16,316 bases of DNA from an uncultured Clostridia bacterium (lineage in GTDB: Bacteria; Bacillota; Clostridia; TANB77; CAG-508). Below, piece after piece: positions 1 through 7,126 of the stretch. Position 1 is the stretch's first letter, and each line of letters starts with the position of its first letter. The notes below the pieces were generated by a model. That model was not told the DNA's origin. It saw nothing but the letters and a program-made list of their open reading frames with translations, and ran no database searches. A program made the position numbers and the translations under genes. The stretch is taken from positions 219,511-235,826 of the forward strand of contig CARFUA010000001.1 in assembly GCA_948976265.1 (NCBI GenBank), read 5' to 3'.

Positions 1-20
1 ATAAACTCATAAAGTTTTGA

Positions 21-50
21 TATAATAATATTATATATTTAGGAGAGAAA
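21..50 (+). promoter_or_regulatory. -10 box and ribosome binding site of the sortase gene
   Basis: A TATAAT hexamer lies at 21-26 and an AGGAG Shine-Dalgarno at 41-45, nine bases before the ATG at 55. A matching -35 box would fall at or beyond the left edge of the window, so the promoter is only partly visible. The implied transcript would have a very short leader. Confidence 0.5.
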
Positions 51-54
51 AGTT

Positions 55-816
55 ATGAATCAAATTCTTATTTCAGAGAAATTGTATATAACGCCAGAAT
101 TGAAAAAAAAGAAGAAAATTTATAAAATTGATTTTTTTATTTCAGTTTTTTTGGTGTGTATTTTATTTTCTTACTATATTTATGCAGAATATGATAAAAA
201 TAAAAATGAAGCCATTTCACAAGAAATTTTGTCTAACGTAGAATTCGAAGATAGTGTGGCAGATGATACAACCATTCAATTTTCAGAAAATTCGATTGTT
301 GTTATTTTAAATACAGAAGACCCATATGAAGTCGTATATACAGAACAAGTAAAGGATAAGCCATCCAAGATTCAAAACGAGGTTATTGCGAGAAATACTT
401 CTGTAACTAGCAGTGGTCAAGAATATTACACTTGTGCTATTGTTAATATTCCCTCAATTGGTGTAAATTATCCAGTTTTAAATACAACAACCGATGAATT
501 ATTGAAGATTTCACCATGTTATTTCTGGGGACCAGAACCAAATGAGATTGGAAATTATTGTGTGGTAGGGCATAATTATCGAAATAGTAAGTTTTTTAGT
601 AAAGTTCCAAAACTAGAAAATGGTGATATTATAGAGTTAACCGATTTAACAGGAAGAACCATCAAATATGCTGTTTACGATAAATATTTAGTTTCTCCAT
701 CGGATGTTTCATGTACATCACAAAGAACCAACGGAGAAAAAGAAGTCACTTTAATTACTTGTACGAATGATAGTAGCCAGAGAGTAATTGTAAGAGCAAA
801 AGAAGTAAAAGAATAA
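55..816 (+). CDS. sortase family protein (membrane-anchored transpeptidase)
   Basis: This is a sortase, a cysteine transpeptidase that cleaves a sorting signal and joins surface proteins to the cell wall or to pilins. A lysine-rich N-terminus is followed by one hydrophobic segment at about residues 25-45, giving an N-in signal anchor with the enzyme outside. The catalytic triad can be read: His173 in VVGHNY, Cys236 in TLITCT and Arg243 in QRVIVR. The IPSIGVNYPVL stretch (about 132-142) is the usual sortase beta-strand. At 253 residues it has typical length. The TLITC signature suggests a class D or B-like enzyme, but the class is not certain. No LPXTG-type substrate is encoded in this window, so it is probably a housekeeping or orphan sortase. 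The start follows a good AGGAG. A hairpin just downstream separates it from the Nudix gene. Confidence 0.9.
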   Translation: MNQILISEKLYITPELKKKKKIYKIDFFISVFLVCILFSYYIYAEYDKNKNEAISQEILSNVEFEDSVADDTTIQFSENSIVVILNTEDPYEVVYTEQVKDKPSKIQNEVIARNTSVTSSGQEYYTCAIVNIPSIGVNYPVLNTTTDELLKISPCYFWGPEPNEIGNYCVVGHNYRNSKFFSKVPKLENGDIIELTDLTGRTIKYAVYDKYLVSPSDVSCTSQRTNGEKEVTLITCTNDSSQRVIVRAKEVKE

Positions 817-821
817 AAGGT

Positions 822-850
822 AAGCCTCTAAATTTTAAATTTAGAGGCTT
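822..850 (+). terminator. hairpin, probable terminator after the sortase gene
   Basis: An inverted repeat AAGCCTCTAAA (822-832) / TTTAGAGGCTT (840-850) with a 7-base loop lies directly after the sortase stop. The arms can extend into the A/T loop. The downstream tract is T-rich but not a clean U-run, so termination may be partial and the Nudix gene may be reached by readthrough. Confidence 0.55.
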
Positions 851-875
851 GTTATATTTAGAGGAGAAATGGAAA

Positions 876-1307
876 ATGGAAAGAGTAGAAGCGAAAATAG
901 CAGTTGGATTATTTTTAAAAAGGCAAAATAAAATTTTATTGATGAAAAGAGAAAATACTGGTTTTGAAGATGAAATGTATGAATTTGTGGGAGGACATTT
1001 AGAGGAAAACGAATCGTTAAAGGATTGCATTATTCGTGAGGCGAAAGAAGAAGTTGGCATTGAAATAAAAAAAGAGAATTTGCAATTTTTGACAGTGATG
1101 TATTGTAAAACACATAAAAACTATATAAATTTTTATTTTTTATGTGAGGAGTTTAGGGGAGAAATCCAAAACTGCGAACCTAATAAATGTAGTGATGTTA
1201 AGTGGTTTGAACTAGAAAATTTGCCAGAAAACTTGGGTGATATTGCTAAACGAGTGATTTGGAATTATGAAAATGGAATTGTTTTGGATGATGAGTATGA
1301 GGAGTAA
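876..1307 (+). CDS. Nudix hydrolase
   Basis: This is a Nudix (NUDT/MutT-like) hydrolase of 143 residues that would cleave a nucleoside diphosphate linked to another moiety, using Mg2+. The full Nudix box is present at residues 40-62: G40, E46, then R54-E55, E58-E59 and G61 in REAKEEVGI. The substrate cannot be told from the sequence. The ATG at 876 is chosen because GAGGAG (861-866) lies nine bases upstream; the in-frame TTG at 849 sits inside the hairpin arm and has no ribosome site. The kinase gene follows three bases after the stop, so the two are almost certainly co-translated. Nudix proteins paired with phosphotransferase-fold kinases are often assigned to small-molecule or nucleotide metabolism, but here the pathway is inference. 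Confidence 0.88.
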   Translation: MERVEAKIAVGLFLKRQNKILLMKRENTGFEDEMYEFVGGHLEENESLKDCIIREAKEEVGIEIKKENLQFLTVMYCKTHKNYINFYFLCEEFRGEIQNCEPNKCSDVKWFELENLPENLGDIAKRVIWNYENGIVLDDEYEE

Positions 1308-1310
1308 AAA

Positions 1311-2255
1311 ATGAACAATTATTTTAGACCAAACTTAATAAAATTTATTTCTAAAGAAGATATTATCGAAGAAGTAGAAGATGGATATTCTGGCTGTTTA
1401 CTTTATAAAGTGACGAAGGGAAATGAGAAGTTTTTTGTGAAAGTATTTCATGAAAAATTAGACAAAAAAAGTTTTTCTAAAATTCAGAAAATTTTAGAAA
1501 TTTATGAGAAACTAAAAATAAAATCTTTGAAAATAATAGATTATGGAAGTATCCCCAATTTAGGTAAATATTATATTGTTTATAATTACATTGAAGGTTG
1601 TAATTTGCGTGTATTTACAAATTCAGAAAATTGCAGTTTAGCAGAAGTGAAAAAAATGGGAGAATCGATTGGAAAAGAGCTTCGAAAATTAAAAGATTAT
1701 GAAGGTTATGATAAAGCGATTTTTCAGCCAAAAGATATCGAAGCATTTACACAAAAGGCAATTACGAATTTTGATCAGGTATTGGAAAATGAAGATTCGA
1801 AAAAATTAGTTACAAAATATTTTAAGCTAGAGGAAATTGAAAAGCTTAAAAGCAAAGTAAATGAATTTTCTCAATTATTTAAAAAGATAAAACCGAAATT
1901 AATTCATGGTGATATAAAAAGAGCGAATATTATGCTAGATAAGAATCAAAATTTACATATTGTAGATATAGAATCTATGCAAGTTAATTATGATGTGCTA
2001 AATTTTCGCTATCAAATGACATGGGCATTGTTTGATGAAAAAGAAACCGAATTTCTCAAAGGTTATTTTGATGCAATTTATGATGGCAGGAGACCAGAAT
2101 ATTTTAATCAGCAAATTATCTATATGATAATTGCTAATTTTTTCAATGTTTGCTATGCTCCAGAAGATGTAGAGTTTGAAGAATATTTAATAAATTGTAG
2201 AAATGTATTAGAGAAAATTGCAAAAATGGATTTAGAATTAGAAACGATTGTTTAA
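1311..2255 (+). CDS. aminoglycoside phosphotransferase-fold kinase
   Basis: The protein (314 residues) has the protein-kinase-like fold of the APH / choline kinase family and would move the gamma-phosphate of ATP or GTP to a small-molecule hydroxyl group. Visible motifs are the nucleotide-binding lysine K44 in FFVKVF, the hinge region around residues 89-95 (IVYNYIEG), the catalytic loop HGDIKRAN at 199-206 with D201, and the metal-binding IVDIE with D219 and E221. Real antibiotic resistance is not implied, since the family also contains choline, homoserine, fructosamine and methylthioribose kinases, and I see no subfamily signature. It begins three bases after the Nudix stop, with GAGGAG at the end of that gene as ribosome site, forming a two-gene unit. 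Confidence 0.8.
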   Translation: MNNYFRPNLIKFISKEDIIEEVEDGYSGCLLYKVTKGNEKFFVKVFHEKLDKKSFSKIQKILEIYEKLKIKSLKIIDYGSIPNLGKYYIVYNYIEGCNLRVFTNSENCSLAEVKKMGESIGKELRKLKDYEGYDKAIFQPKDIEAFTQKAITNFDQVLENEDSKKLVTKYFKLEEIEKLKSKVNEFSQLFKKIKPKLIHGDIKRANIMLDKNQNLHIVDIESMQVNYDVLNFRYQMTWALFDEKETEFLKGYFDAIYDGRRPEYFNQQIIYMIIANFFNVCYAPEDVEFEEYLINCRNVLEKIAKMDLELETIV

Positions 2256-2353
2256 AAATTTAATTTTGAAATCGATGTTAAGCGAAAGATTAGTCCTAAT
2301 ATTATTTACATATATTTTTTAGAACAAAGATAAATAAAAATAAAAAAAATATG

Positions 2354-2398
2354 TTGACAAAAATAAAACGGGATGTTATACTAAATAAAAAGAGAGGG
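2354..2398 (+). promoter_or_regulatory. consensus sigma-A promoter for the HsdS-like/HsdM-like unit
   Basis: TTGACA (2354-2359), a 17-base spacer and TATACT (2377-2382) form a near-perfect housekeeping promoter. It is followed by a purine-rich GAGAGGG ribosome site before the ATG at 2404. No operator-like palindrome is obvious, so expression is predicted to be constitutive and strong. Confidence 0.85.
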
Positions 2399-2403
2399 AA
2401 AAA

Positions 2404-2988
2404 ATGGAAGAAAAGTATTTGAAAGAAATGGTGCAAACAAATGTAGGAATGTCAATTTCTAGAATCAAAGAAAAATCGAATCAAGAAGGAATAGAGCAAA
2501 AAATTATAACACCAAGAGCAATTCAGCAGAATGAAATAAAAGATGCAGAATTAGAAATCATAAAAATAGAAAATGATGACCATAAATTAAGAAAAACAAA
2601 AAAAGGTGATATTATCGTTAAAACTACGTCACCATTTGATGTTGTTTTGATTGATGAACAGCATGAAGGATTATTTTATAATTCATTTTGTATTGATATG
2701 ACAGTGAGTTCAGAAGAGTTAGAAAGTACGTATTTGTTTGCTTTTTTGAATTCAAAATGGATTCGCAACAAATTAGAAAATAAGGTGAGGTCTTATCGTA
2801 CAACACCCATTTCGAAAAAAGATATTGAAGAAATAAAAATACCAATTTTAACAAAAAAACAACAAAAGTTAATTGGTAAATTATATTTAAATGTAATGGA
2901 AAAAGAAAAGATTTGGAAACGAATGATTGAGAATGAAAAAGATACTATAGAAACGATTATTTTGAAGAAAGGAGGATTTTTCGAATAG
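2404..2988 (+). CDS. HsdS-like protein with a single target recognition domain
   Basis: This 194-residue protein resembles one half of a type I restriction specificity subunit. The segment of about residues 65-150 has the usual TRD pattern: KGDIIVKTTSPFDVVLID, then an LFAFLNSKWIRNKLE helix and an YRTTPISKKDIEEIKIPI strand. It ends in a helical segment (about 153-190) like the conserved S-subunit helix that contacts HsdM. A normal HsdS has about 400 residues and two TRDs, so this one would need to dimerise, as known half-S proteins do, to recognise a two-part site. Its TAG stop is followed at once by the ATG of the HsdM-like gene in the same reading frame. Family is inferred from pattern only; the DNA target is unknown. 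Confidence 0.7.
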   Translation: MEEKYLKEMVQTNVGMSISRIKEKSNQEGIEQKIITPRAIQQNEIKDAELEIIKIENDDHKLRKTKKGDIIVKTTSPFDVVLIDEQHEGLFYNSFCIDMTVSSEELESTYLFAFLNSKWIRNKLENKVRSYRTTPISKKDIEEIKIPILTKKQQKLIGKLYLNVMEKEKIWKRMIENEKDTIETIILKKGGFFE

Positions 2989-4299
2989 ATGGAAAATAAG
3001 TGGTGTTATATTAGTAGAATGTTGTATGAGCGATATCGATTATTGTATAGTCGAAAAGAGATAAAAACCTGTGTGGCGATTGATATTTTTATTTATTATA
3101 TGTTGGATTATGCTGAAAAATATGATTTACAATTAAGTGGCTTACTTAAAAAAGAAGTAATTCCAGCTTTGGCAAAGGCAAATGCGGTAAATGAAATTGT
3201 GGAAAATGTAATTGTTTCAATGGAACGAAAACTGAATTTGAATTTCTATATTTCTCATGTATTTAGAAATTTGAAAATGGTTCATGACTTAAAATTTATG
3301 GAAGAGGCTTTTAATTTAATTCTTCAGTATATGAATGAACAAGAAATAAGAGCTGAAGAATTTATTGATTTTTTGAAATCAGATTTAGAAATGGGAGAAA
3401 TAAAAGAAGGAAAGACGTTGAACCAATTGATAAAAGCGGTAGCAAATGTAAAGTATGAAACGCGAATTTTGGATAATTTCGCTGGAATTGGTGAAACGGT
3501 TTTTGAGACGGTAGATGATTTAGATGCTTATATACAGTTGCAAGATGTAGATGAAATACAATGTGCGATGGCAACGATTTTGTGTGTAGTAAAAGGGTAT
3601 AGAAATTTCAAGGTATGGAATGTCAATAGTTTGGAAGAAAGAGAGAGAGAGGAATTTGATTTAATCGTTTCGATTCCGCCACTGATTATGGATACGACGG
3701 AATGTTATGGTGTAAGAGGACCAGTGCTTCGAACCAAACGAGATAATTGGGGAAGTATTGCGATTTCATTAGAGAAATTGCAAAGAGATGGAAAACTTGT
3801 TACGATAATGACTGCAGGTGCATTAATTTCTGCTAATAAGGCAGATAAATGGATGAGAAGACATTTACTTGAAGAGGGCTATTTGCAAGCAATTATTGAG
3901 CTTCCAGAGAGGATGTTGTATGGGACAAGCGCAAAAGTGATTTTGCTGGTGATTCAAAAGATTCCAAACGAATTCATAAAAATGATTAATTTAGATGATA
4001 AGTCAGTGGGCCAATTAACGAGAGAACCTACGGAAAAAACGCAGGAGATAATGGAAAAGGTTTGCGAAATATTGAGAGACGAAAAGCAATCAAATGTATC
4101 AAGATGGATAGGAAAAAATGAATTGTTTGAGAATTATGAGTTGCTTCCGAGTTTGTATCTTACTTCAGAAGAAAAATATGAACTGAAAGATTTGTGGCAT
4201 TTAAAGGAAGAAAGAAAAAAAATGATGTATGATTTGACTAAATTGGAAAGGGATTATGATGAGATTTTAGAGAGGATAAGGAGGGAAAATGATGGATAA
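2989..4299 (+). CDS. HsdM-fold N6-adenine methyltransferase-like protein with degenerate catalytic motifs
   Basis: The 436-residue protein looks like the methylase subunit of a type I system, but motif IV is lost. The SAM-binding motif I region is at residues 162-170 (DNFAGIGET, where D-P-x-x-G-S-G is usual). The position of the catalytic NPP[FY] reads SIPPL (228-232), so both the Asn and the aromatic residue are replaced. The C-terminal fold signature (GALISANKADKWMRRHLLE, then IIELPERMLYGTSAKVILLV) is well kept, so the gene is not simply decaying. The N-terminal 140 residues do not show the usual HsdM N-domain. It probably binds DNA or SAM without methylating. GGAGG (2971-2975) is 13 bases before the ATG, longer than usual, which suggests coupling to the upstream gene. 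A micropeptide gene overlaps its end. It uses more CGA and TTG codons than the hsd operon at 7832. Confidence 0.7.
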   Translation: MENKWCYISRMLYERYRLLYSRKEIKTCVAIDIFIYYMLDYAEKYDLQLSGLLKKEVIPALAKANAVNEIVENVIVSMERKLNLNFYISHVFRNLKMVHDLKFMEEAFNLILQYMNEQEIRAEEFIDFLKSDLEMGEIKEGKTLNQLIKAVANVKYETRILDNFAGIGETVFETVDDLDAYIQLQDVDEIQCAMATILCVVKGYRNFKVWNVNSLEEREREEFDLIVSIPPLIMDTTECYGVRGPVLRTKRDNWGSIAISLEKLQRDGKLVTIMTAGALISANKADKWMRRHLLEEGYLQAIIELPERMLYGTSAKVILLVIQKIPNEFIKMINLDDKSVGQLTREPTEKTQEIMEKVCEILRDEKQSNVSRWIGKNELFENYELLPSLYLTSEEKYELKDLWHLKEERKKMMYDLTKLERDYDEILERIRRENDG

Positions 4300-4432
4300 G
4301 ATTAATATTATGATTGGAAAGAATATTATCAATTCTAATACGATTAGTGAGGAAAAAGTGGAAGAAAAAATAGAACAGGAGAGAAAAGAATCGTTTTGGA
4401 GAAGATTGTTTCAAATTTGGAAAAAACGTTAG
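4292..4432 (+). CDS. 46-residue basic micropeptide, unrecognised
   Basis: A small ORF overlaps the last bases of the HsdM-like gene in another frame. AAGGAGGG (4278-4285) lies six bases before the ATG at 4292 and three before an alternative ATG at 4289; the first spacing is better. The product has an Asn/Ile-rich N-terminal half, a charged Glu/Lys middle, and a C-terminal amphipathic basic stretch SFWRRLFQIWKKR with two Trp. The strong ribosome site and translational overlap argue that it is real. I do not recognise the family. The C-terminus could bind membrane or nucleic acid, but this is inference only. Confidence 0.6.
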   Translation: MDKINIMIGKNIINSNTISEEKVEEKIEQERKESFWRRLFQIWKKR

Positions 4433-4480
4433 AATGGTTTTGATGAATAGCAAATTGTAAGCTTGTTTCATATTATATAG

Positions 4481-4497
4481 TATAATAATGAAAGGAG
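4481..4497 (+). promoter_or_regulatory. -10 box and ribosome site of the M15 peptidase gene
   Basis: TATAAT lies at 4481-4486, and AAAGGAG at about 4491-4497 precedes the ATG at 4506. TTGTAA at 4455-4460 is the nearest -35-like hexamer, but its spacing of 20 bases is poor. The ATG at 4488 overlaps this ribosome site and is therefore not the start. Confidence 0.4.
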
Positions 4498-4505
4498 CTT
4501 TTTTT

Positions 4506-4904
4506 ATGGCAAAAATTTTAGTATATAATAATCAAGCGAATCGAATGGAAACGTATTATCGAGGATTGTCAGAAGCAATGCCTTATATTACAAATCGAAC
4601 TTTGACGGTTCGAGAGTTTCGTTCGAATAGCAATACCAATATTGTGTGGACTAGTAGGAATACAATGAATTCATGGAATCGATTTCGAACGCTTTATGGA
4701 CGTTCGATTTATGTTGGATTTGCGTTTAAACGTCCGTGGGAAGGAGGGCATGCGAATCAGTCACAACATTATGCAGGAGTAGCGTTTGATGTTGGACAAA
4801 ATTTGTCATCTGCAGAGAGATTGTCAATGAGAAATTTGGCGGCGAGTTCGGGGATTTGGAGGTATGTGGAAGAGGTAACACAGGTTTTGAGCAAAAAACG
4901 ATAA
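4506..4904 (+). pseudogene. truncated M15-type D-Ala-D-Ala carboxypeptidase-like protein
   Basis: The product matches the N-terminal and central part of a zinc peptidase of the M15 group, which trims peptidoglycan stem peptides. The signature SQHYAGVAFD carries zinc ligands His88 and Asp95 (residues 86-95), and GIWRYVE (116-122) is the usual lead-in to the last part of the domain. In the family this is followed by a W-V-H-F-D type segment with the third zinc ligand, and often by a peptidoglycan-binding domain. Here the homology stops at residue 122 and is replaced by EVTQVLSKKR and a stop. Neither of the other two frames downstream restores the missing motif, so this is a truncation at a DNA junction near 4870 and not a simple frameshift. 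The protein is probably inactive. No signal peptide is visible. Confidence 0.65.
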
Positions 4905-4980
4905 TCGAGGAAATGCTTACAGTAAACTGCGTTCAAGGGTTGAAGGAAAAATAAAGGACAAGCTGAAAAGAGTGAATTAA
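4891..4980 (+). other. orphan 29-codon open tail between the truncated peptidase and the terminator
   Basis: In the frame that ends at TAA 4978-4980, 29 codons are open after a TGA at 4888-4890. The encoded residues are strongly basic (ending KIKDKLKRVN), and the stop sits inside a terminator, as the 3' end of a real gene would. No start codon or ribosome site precedes it. The most likely reading is the leftover C-terminus of a deleted gene joined to the peptidase fragment. I cannot name the gene. Confidence 0.35.
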
Positions 4981-5003
4981 TTTTGGATTAATTTGCTCTT
5001 TTT
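4967..5003 (+). terminator. intrinsic terminator
   Basis: AAAGAG-TG-AATTAAT (4967-4981) pairs with ATTAATT-TG-CTCTTT (4987-5001) around a 5-base loop, with a T5 run at 4999-5003. It separates the truncated peptidase region from the replication gene. Confidence 0.8.
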
Positions 5004-5028
5004 CTATACTGCATAGAAAGGAGTGAAA

Positions 5029-5703
5029 GTGGAAGAGAAGCAAAATATAGGATATTATTCTATTATACCAGCAACAATATTGTATAATAGAGATTTAAAA
5101 GCGAATCAAAAGATTTTGTATGCAGTGATAACATCACTTAGCAATAAAGAAGGTTATTGTTTTGCATCAAATAAATATTTAGCAGAAAAGTTGAATGTTG
5201 GAGCAAATACAGTTTCTGGTTGGATAACAGATCTGCGAAGAAAAAACTTAGTTCAAGTAGAGCTGATTAGAAATGATAAACAAGAGATCATTCAAAGGAG
5301 AATTTATATAAAGGATATACCGTATAACTTTTATAAAGAATACCCCTATACGAAAAAAGAAGAAGAGGGTATTCCTCAAAAATGGAAAGAGAATAATATA
5401 ATAAATAATAATATAAGCACACACACCTTATCGAAAACCCAGTATCAAGATAAGGTGTTTTTGTATGCGTATGAATATGAAGATTTGATTGAGAAATACG
5501 GGCAAGTTAAAGCAGAAAAATGTATTGAAGAGTTATCTTTATATAAAAGATCCAAAGGTGTGGAGTATGCAAGTGATTACGATACGATTAAAAGATGGGT
5601 AATTGATAGAGTTGAAGGACAAAAAAAGAAGTCAAATAAGTTTAGAAAAACAGATTTTGAGCAAAGAGATGAAGAATTTTGGAGTGATTTTTATGATAAT
5701 TAG
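5029..5703 (+). CDS. helix-turn-helix replication initiator-like protein of a mobile element
   Basis: The 224-residue protein has the build of plasmid, phage and integrative-element replication initiators of Firmicutes. The N-terminal winged helix-turn-helix (about residues 8-95) begins GYYSIIPATILYNRDLKANQ and contains SNKYLAEKLNVGANTVSGWI, followed by a beta-wing. A low-complexity Asn-rich linker (about 121-131) joins it to a C-terminal helical segment with LYKRSKGVEYASDYDTIKRWV (about 171-191), a pattern common in such replication proteins. The acidic C-terminus (DEEFWSDF) may be a helicase-loader contact, which is inference. The start is taken as GTG 5029, five bases after AAGGAG (5018-5023); the GTG at 5023 overlaps this site. 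ParB follows closely, so the two form a replication/maintenance unit. It could also be only a transcription regulator. Confidence 0.65.
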   Translation: MEEKQNIGYYSIIPATILYNRDLKANQKILYAVITSLSNKEGYCFASNKYLAEKLNVGANTVSGWITDLRRKNLVQVELIRNDKQEIIQRRIYIKDIPYNFYKEYPYTKKEEEGIPQKWKENNIINNNISTHTLSKTQYQDKVFLYAYEYEDLIEKYGQVKAEKCIEELSLYKRSKGVEYASDYDTIKRWVIDRVEGQKKKSNKFRKTDFEQRDEEFWSDFYDN

Positions 5704-5718
5704 AAAGAGGTGGAATGT

Positions 5719-6627
5719 ATGAAGAAAGATGAAAAATTTAATCTTCCTACTGTAGATGATTTTTTTGAAAGAACGCATGGAAGTTATGTAGGAAGAATTG
5801 AAAAGATTGAGACGAAAAAATTGAATGAATTTAAAGGGCATCCATTTAAAGTGAAAGAAGATGCAGAAATGGAACAGTTAGTAGAAAGCATAAAAGAAAA
5901 TGGAGTTTTAAATCCAGTTATAGTAAGAGAGTTGGAAGATGGAAGTTTTGAGATGATATCAGGACACAGAAGAAAGAGAGCAGCAGAGATTGCAAGTATG
6001 GAAGAAATACCTTGTATTGTAAGAAAGTTAACAGATGAAGAGGCGACAATTTTAATGGTCGATAGCAATTTACAACGAGAAGAAATTTTGCCAAGTGAAA
6101 AAGCTTTTGCATACAAAATGAAAATGGATGCGATGAAACATCAAGGAAAAGAAACTTTGTTACCATTGGATACAAAGTACACAGGAGATAAAATCGGAAA
6201 GGAACAAGGAGATAGTAGAGTTCAAGTTCATAGATATATAAGACTAACTGAGTTGATACTAGAAATACTGAATATGGTAGATGAGAAGAAAATCGCATTT
6301 AGACCAGCAGTTGAAATTTCTTATTTGAAAGAAGATGAGCAATATACATTGCTGGATGCAATGCAATTTAATGATTGTACGCCATCCTTAGCGCAAGCAA
6401 TCAGTTTGAAAAAGAGAAGTTTGGAAAATAGTCTAACGGCTGAGAAAATAGATGAAATTATGGAGGAAGAAAAGTCGAATCAAGTTCGTAAATTTAAAAT
6501 GAATATGGAAAAAATAGAAAGTGTACTTCCACGAAATGTCGTGAGTCAGAAGGATAGGGAAGATTTTATTATTATGTGTGTGAAGGAGCGTAATAAAAGG
6601 CAAAAACAAAAAGAGTATAACAGGTAA
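5719..6627 (+). CDS. parB: ParB/RepB/Spo0J-family partition protein
   Basis: ParB proteins bind centromere-like parS sites, load as CTP-dependent clamps and work with the ATPase ParA in DNA segregation. This one (302 residues) has the ParB N-terminal domain (about 24-115) with ISGHRRKRAAE at 80-90, which holds the GHRR nucleotide-binding motif, followed by NLQREE (117-122) and a HTH region (about 159-179, DKIGKEQGDSRVQVHRYI spans it). The C-terminal third is charged and helical. ATG 5719 is chosen, six bases after AGAGGTGG; the GTG at 5710 lies inside that site. No ParA gene is found in the window, which is unusual for a partition operon. Its close neighbours, a replication initiator and TnpV, point to a chromosomal mobile element and not to the chromosomal Spo0J locus. 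Confidence 0.88.
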   Translation: MKKDEKFNLPTVDDFFERTHGSYVGRIEKIETKKLNEFKGHPFKVKEDAEMEQLVESIKENGVLNPVIVRELEDGSFEMISGHRRKRAAEIASMEEIPCIVRKLTDEEATILMVDSNLQREEILPSEKAFAYKMKMDAMKHQGKETLLPLDTKYTGDKIGKEQGDSRVQVHRYIRLTELILEILNMVDEKKIAFRPAVEISYLKEDEQYTLLDAMQFNDCTPSLAQAISLKKRSLENSLTAEKIDEIMEEEKSNQVRKFKMNMEKIESVLPRNVVSQKDREDFIIMCVKERNKRQKQKEYNR

Positions 6628-6742
6628 TGTATATACAAAATCAAATGTGCAAATTCAAGGAAAATGAATGATTTTCAGTTTTGAATTATGAAAAATAAAT
6701 GAGTAAAATTTAAGAGAATTTATTTTAGAAAGGGGATTTGAA

Positions 6743-7126
6743 ATGGATATCACTTATACAAAAGTTGGAGATTATTTTGCGCCGAATTTGGTTTTCTCGG
6801 AGAAGGTAAAAGACTTTCAAATAGGAAAATATGGAAGGCTAAGATTGAAGTATTTGAAAGAAAATAAGAAAGCAGAATATATCATTTTAAATATGAATGG
6901 GGAACTCAAAAAGCATTTGATGGAGCTCGATAAATTGGCAAAAGAAAGGGTAGAATTTTTGATAAAACAGCAAGCTGAAAGGCAAAATGTGGATGAAAAA
7001 TTAAAAGAAAAAGACCAGTTAAAATGGGTTGGAATGATGAATAATATAAAAAATTCTGCCGAAGAAATTGTGATAAATGAGTTGATTTTTGATGAAAAAG
7101 TGGGTGAAAATTATGGAGAAAAATGA
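6743..7126 (+). CDS. tnpV: TnpV-family transposon-encoded protein
   Basis: This 127-residue protein resembles TnpV, a small accessory protein of clostridial Tn4451-type and related conjugative or mobilisable elements; its molecular role is not known. The recognisable parts are TKVGDYFAPNL near the N-terminus (residues 6-16), IGKYGRLRLKYLKENK (about 27-42) and the helical C-terminal block DQLKWVGMMNNIKNSAEEI (about 91-109) ending in INELIF. AAAGGGGA lies seven bases before the ATG. It overlaps the next gene by 14 bases. It is a good marker that 5029-7433 belongs to a mobile element, although no recombinase or relaxase is encoded in this window. Confidence 0.8.
   Translation: MDITYTKVGDYFAPNLVFSEKVKDFQIGKYGRLRLKYLKENKKAEYIILNMNGELKKHLMELDKLAKERVEFLIKQQAERQNVDEKLKEKDQLKWVGMMNNIKNSAEEIVINELIFDEKVGENYGEK

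Noticed and set aside
755..1060. Minus-strand 101-codon ORF overlapping the sortase end and the Nudix gene
   Set aside because: It lies opposite two well-supported genes, has no ribosome site, and its low-complexity Leu/Ser/Phe content is what the reverse of AT-rich coding gives.
5918..6298. Minus-strand 126-codon ORF
   Set aside because: It is a shadow of parB, which has clear domain motifs in the other direction.
6660..6676. Terminator after parB (GAAAAT/ATTTTC hairpin)
   Set aside because: The 6-bp stem is almost all A/T and no T-run follows, so it is too weak to call.
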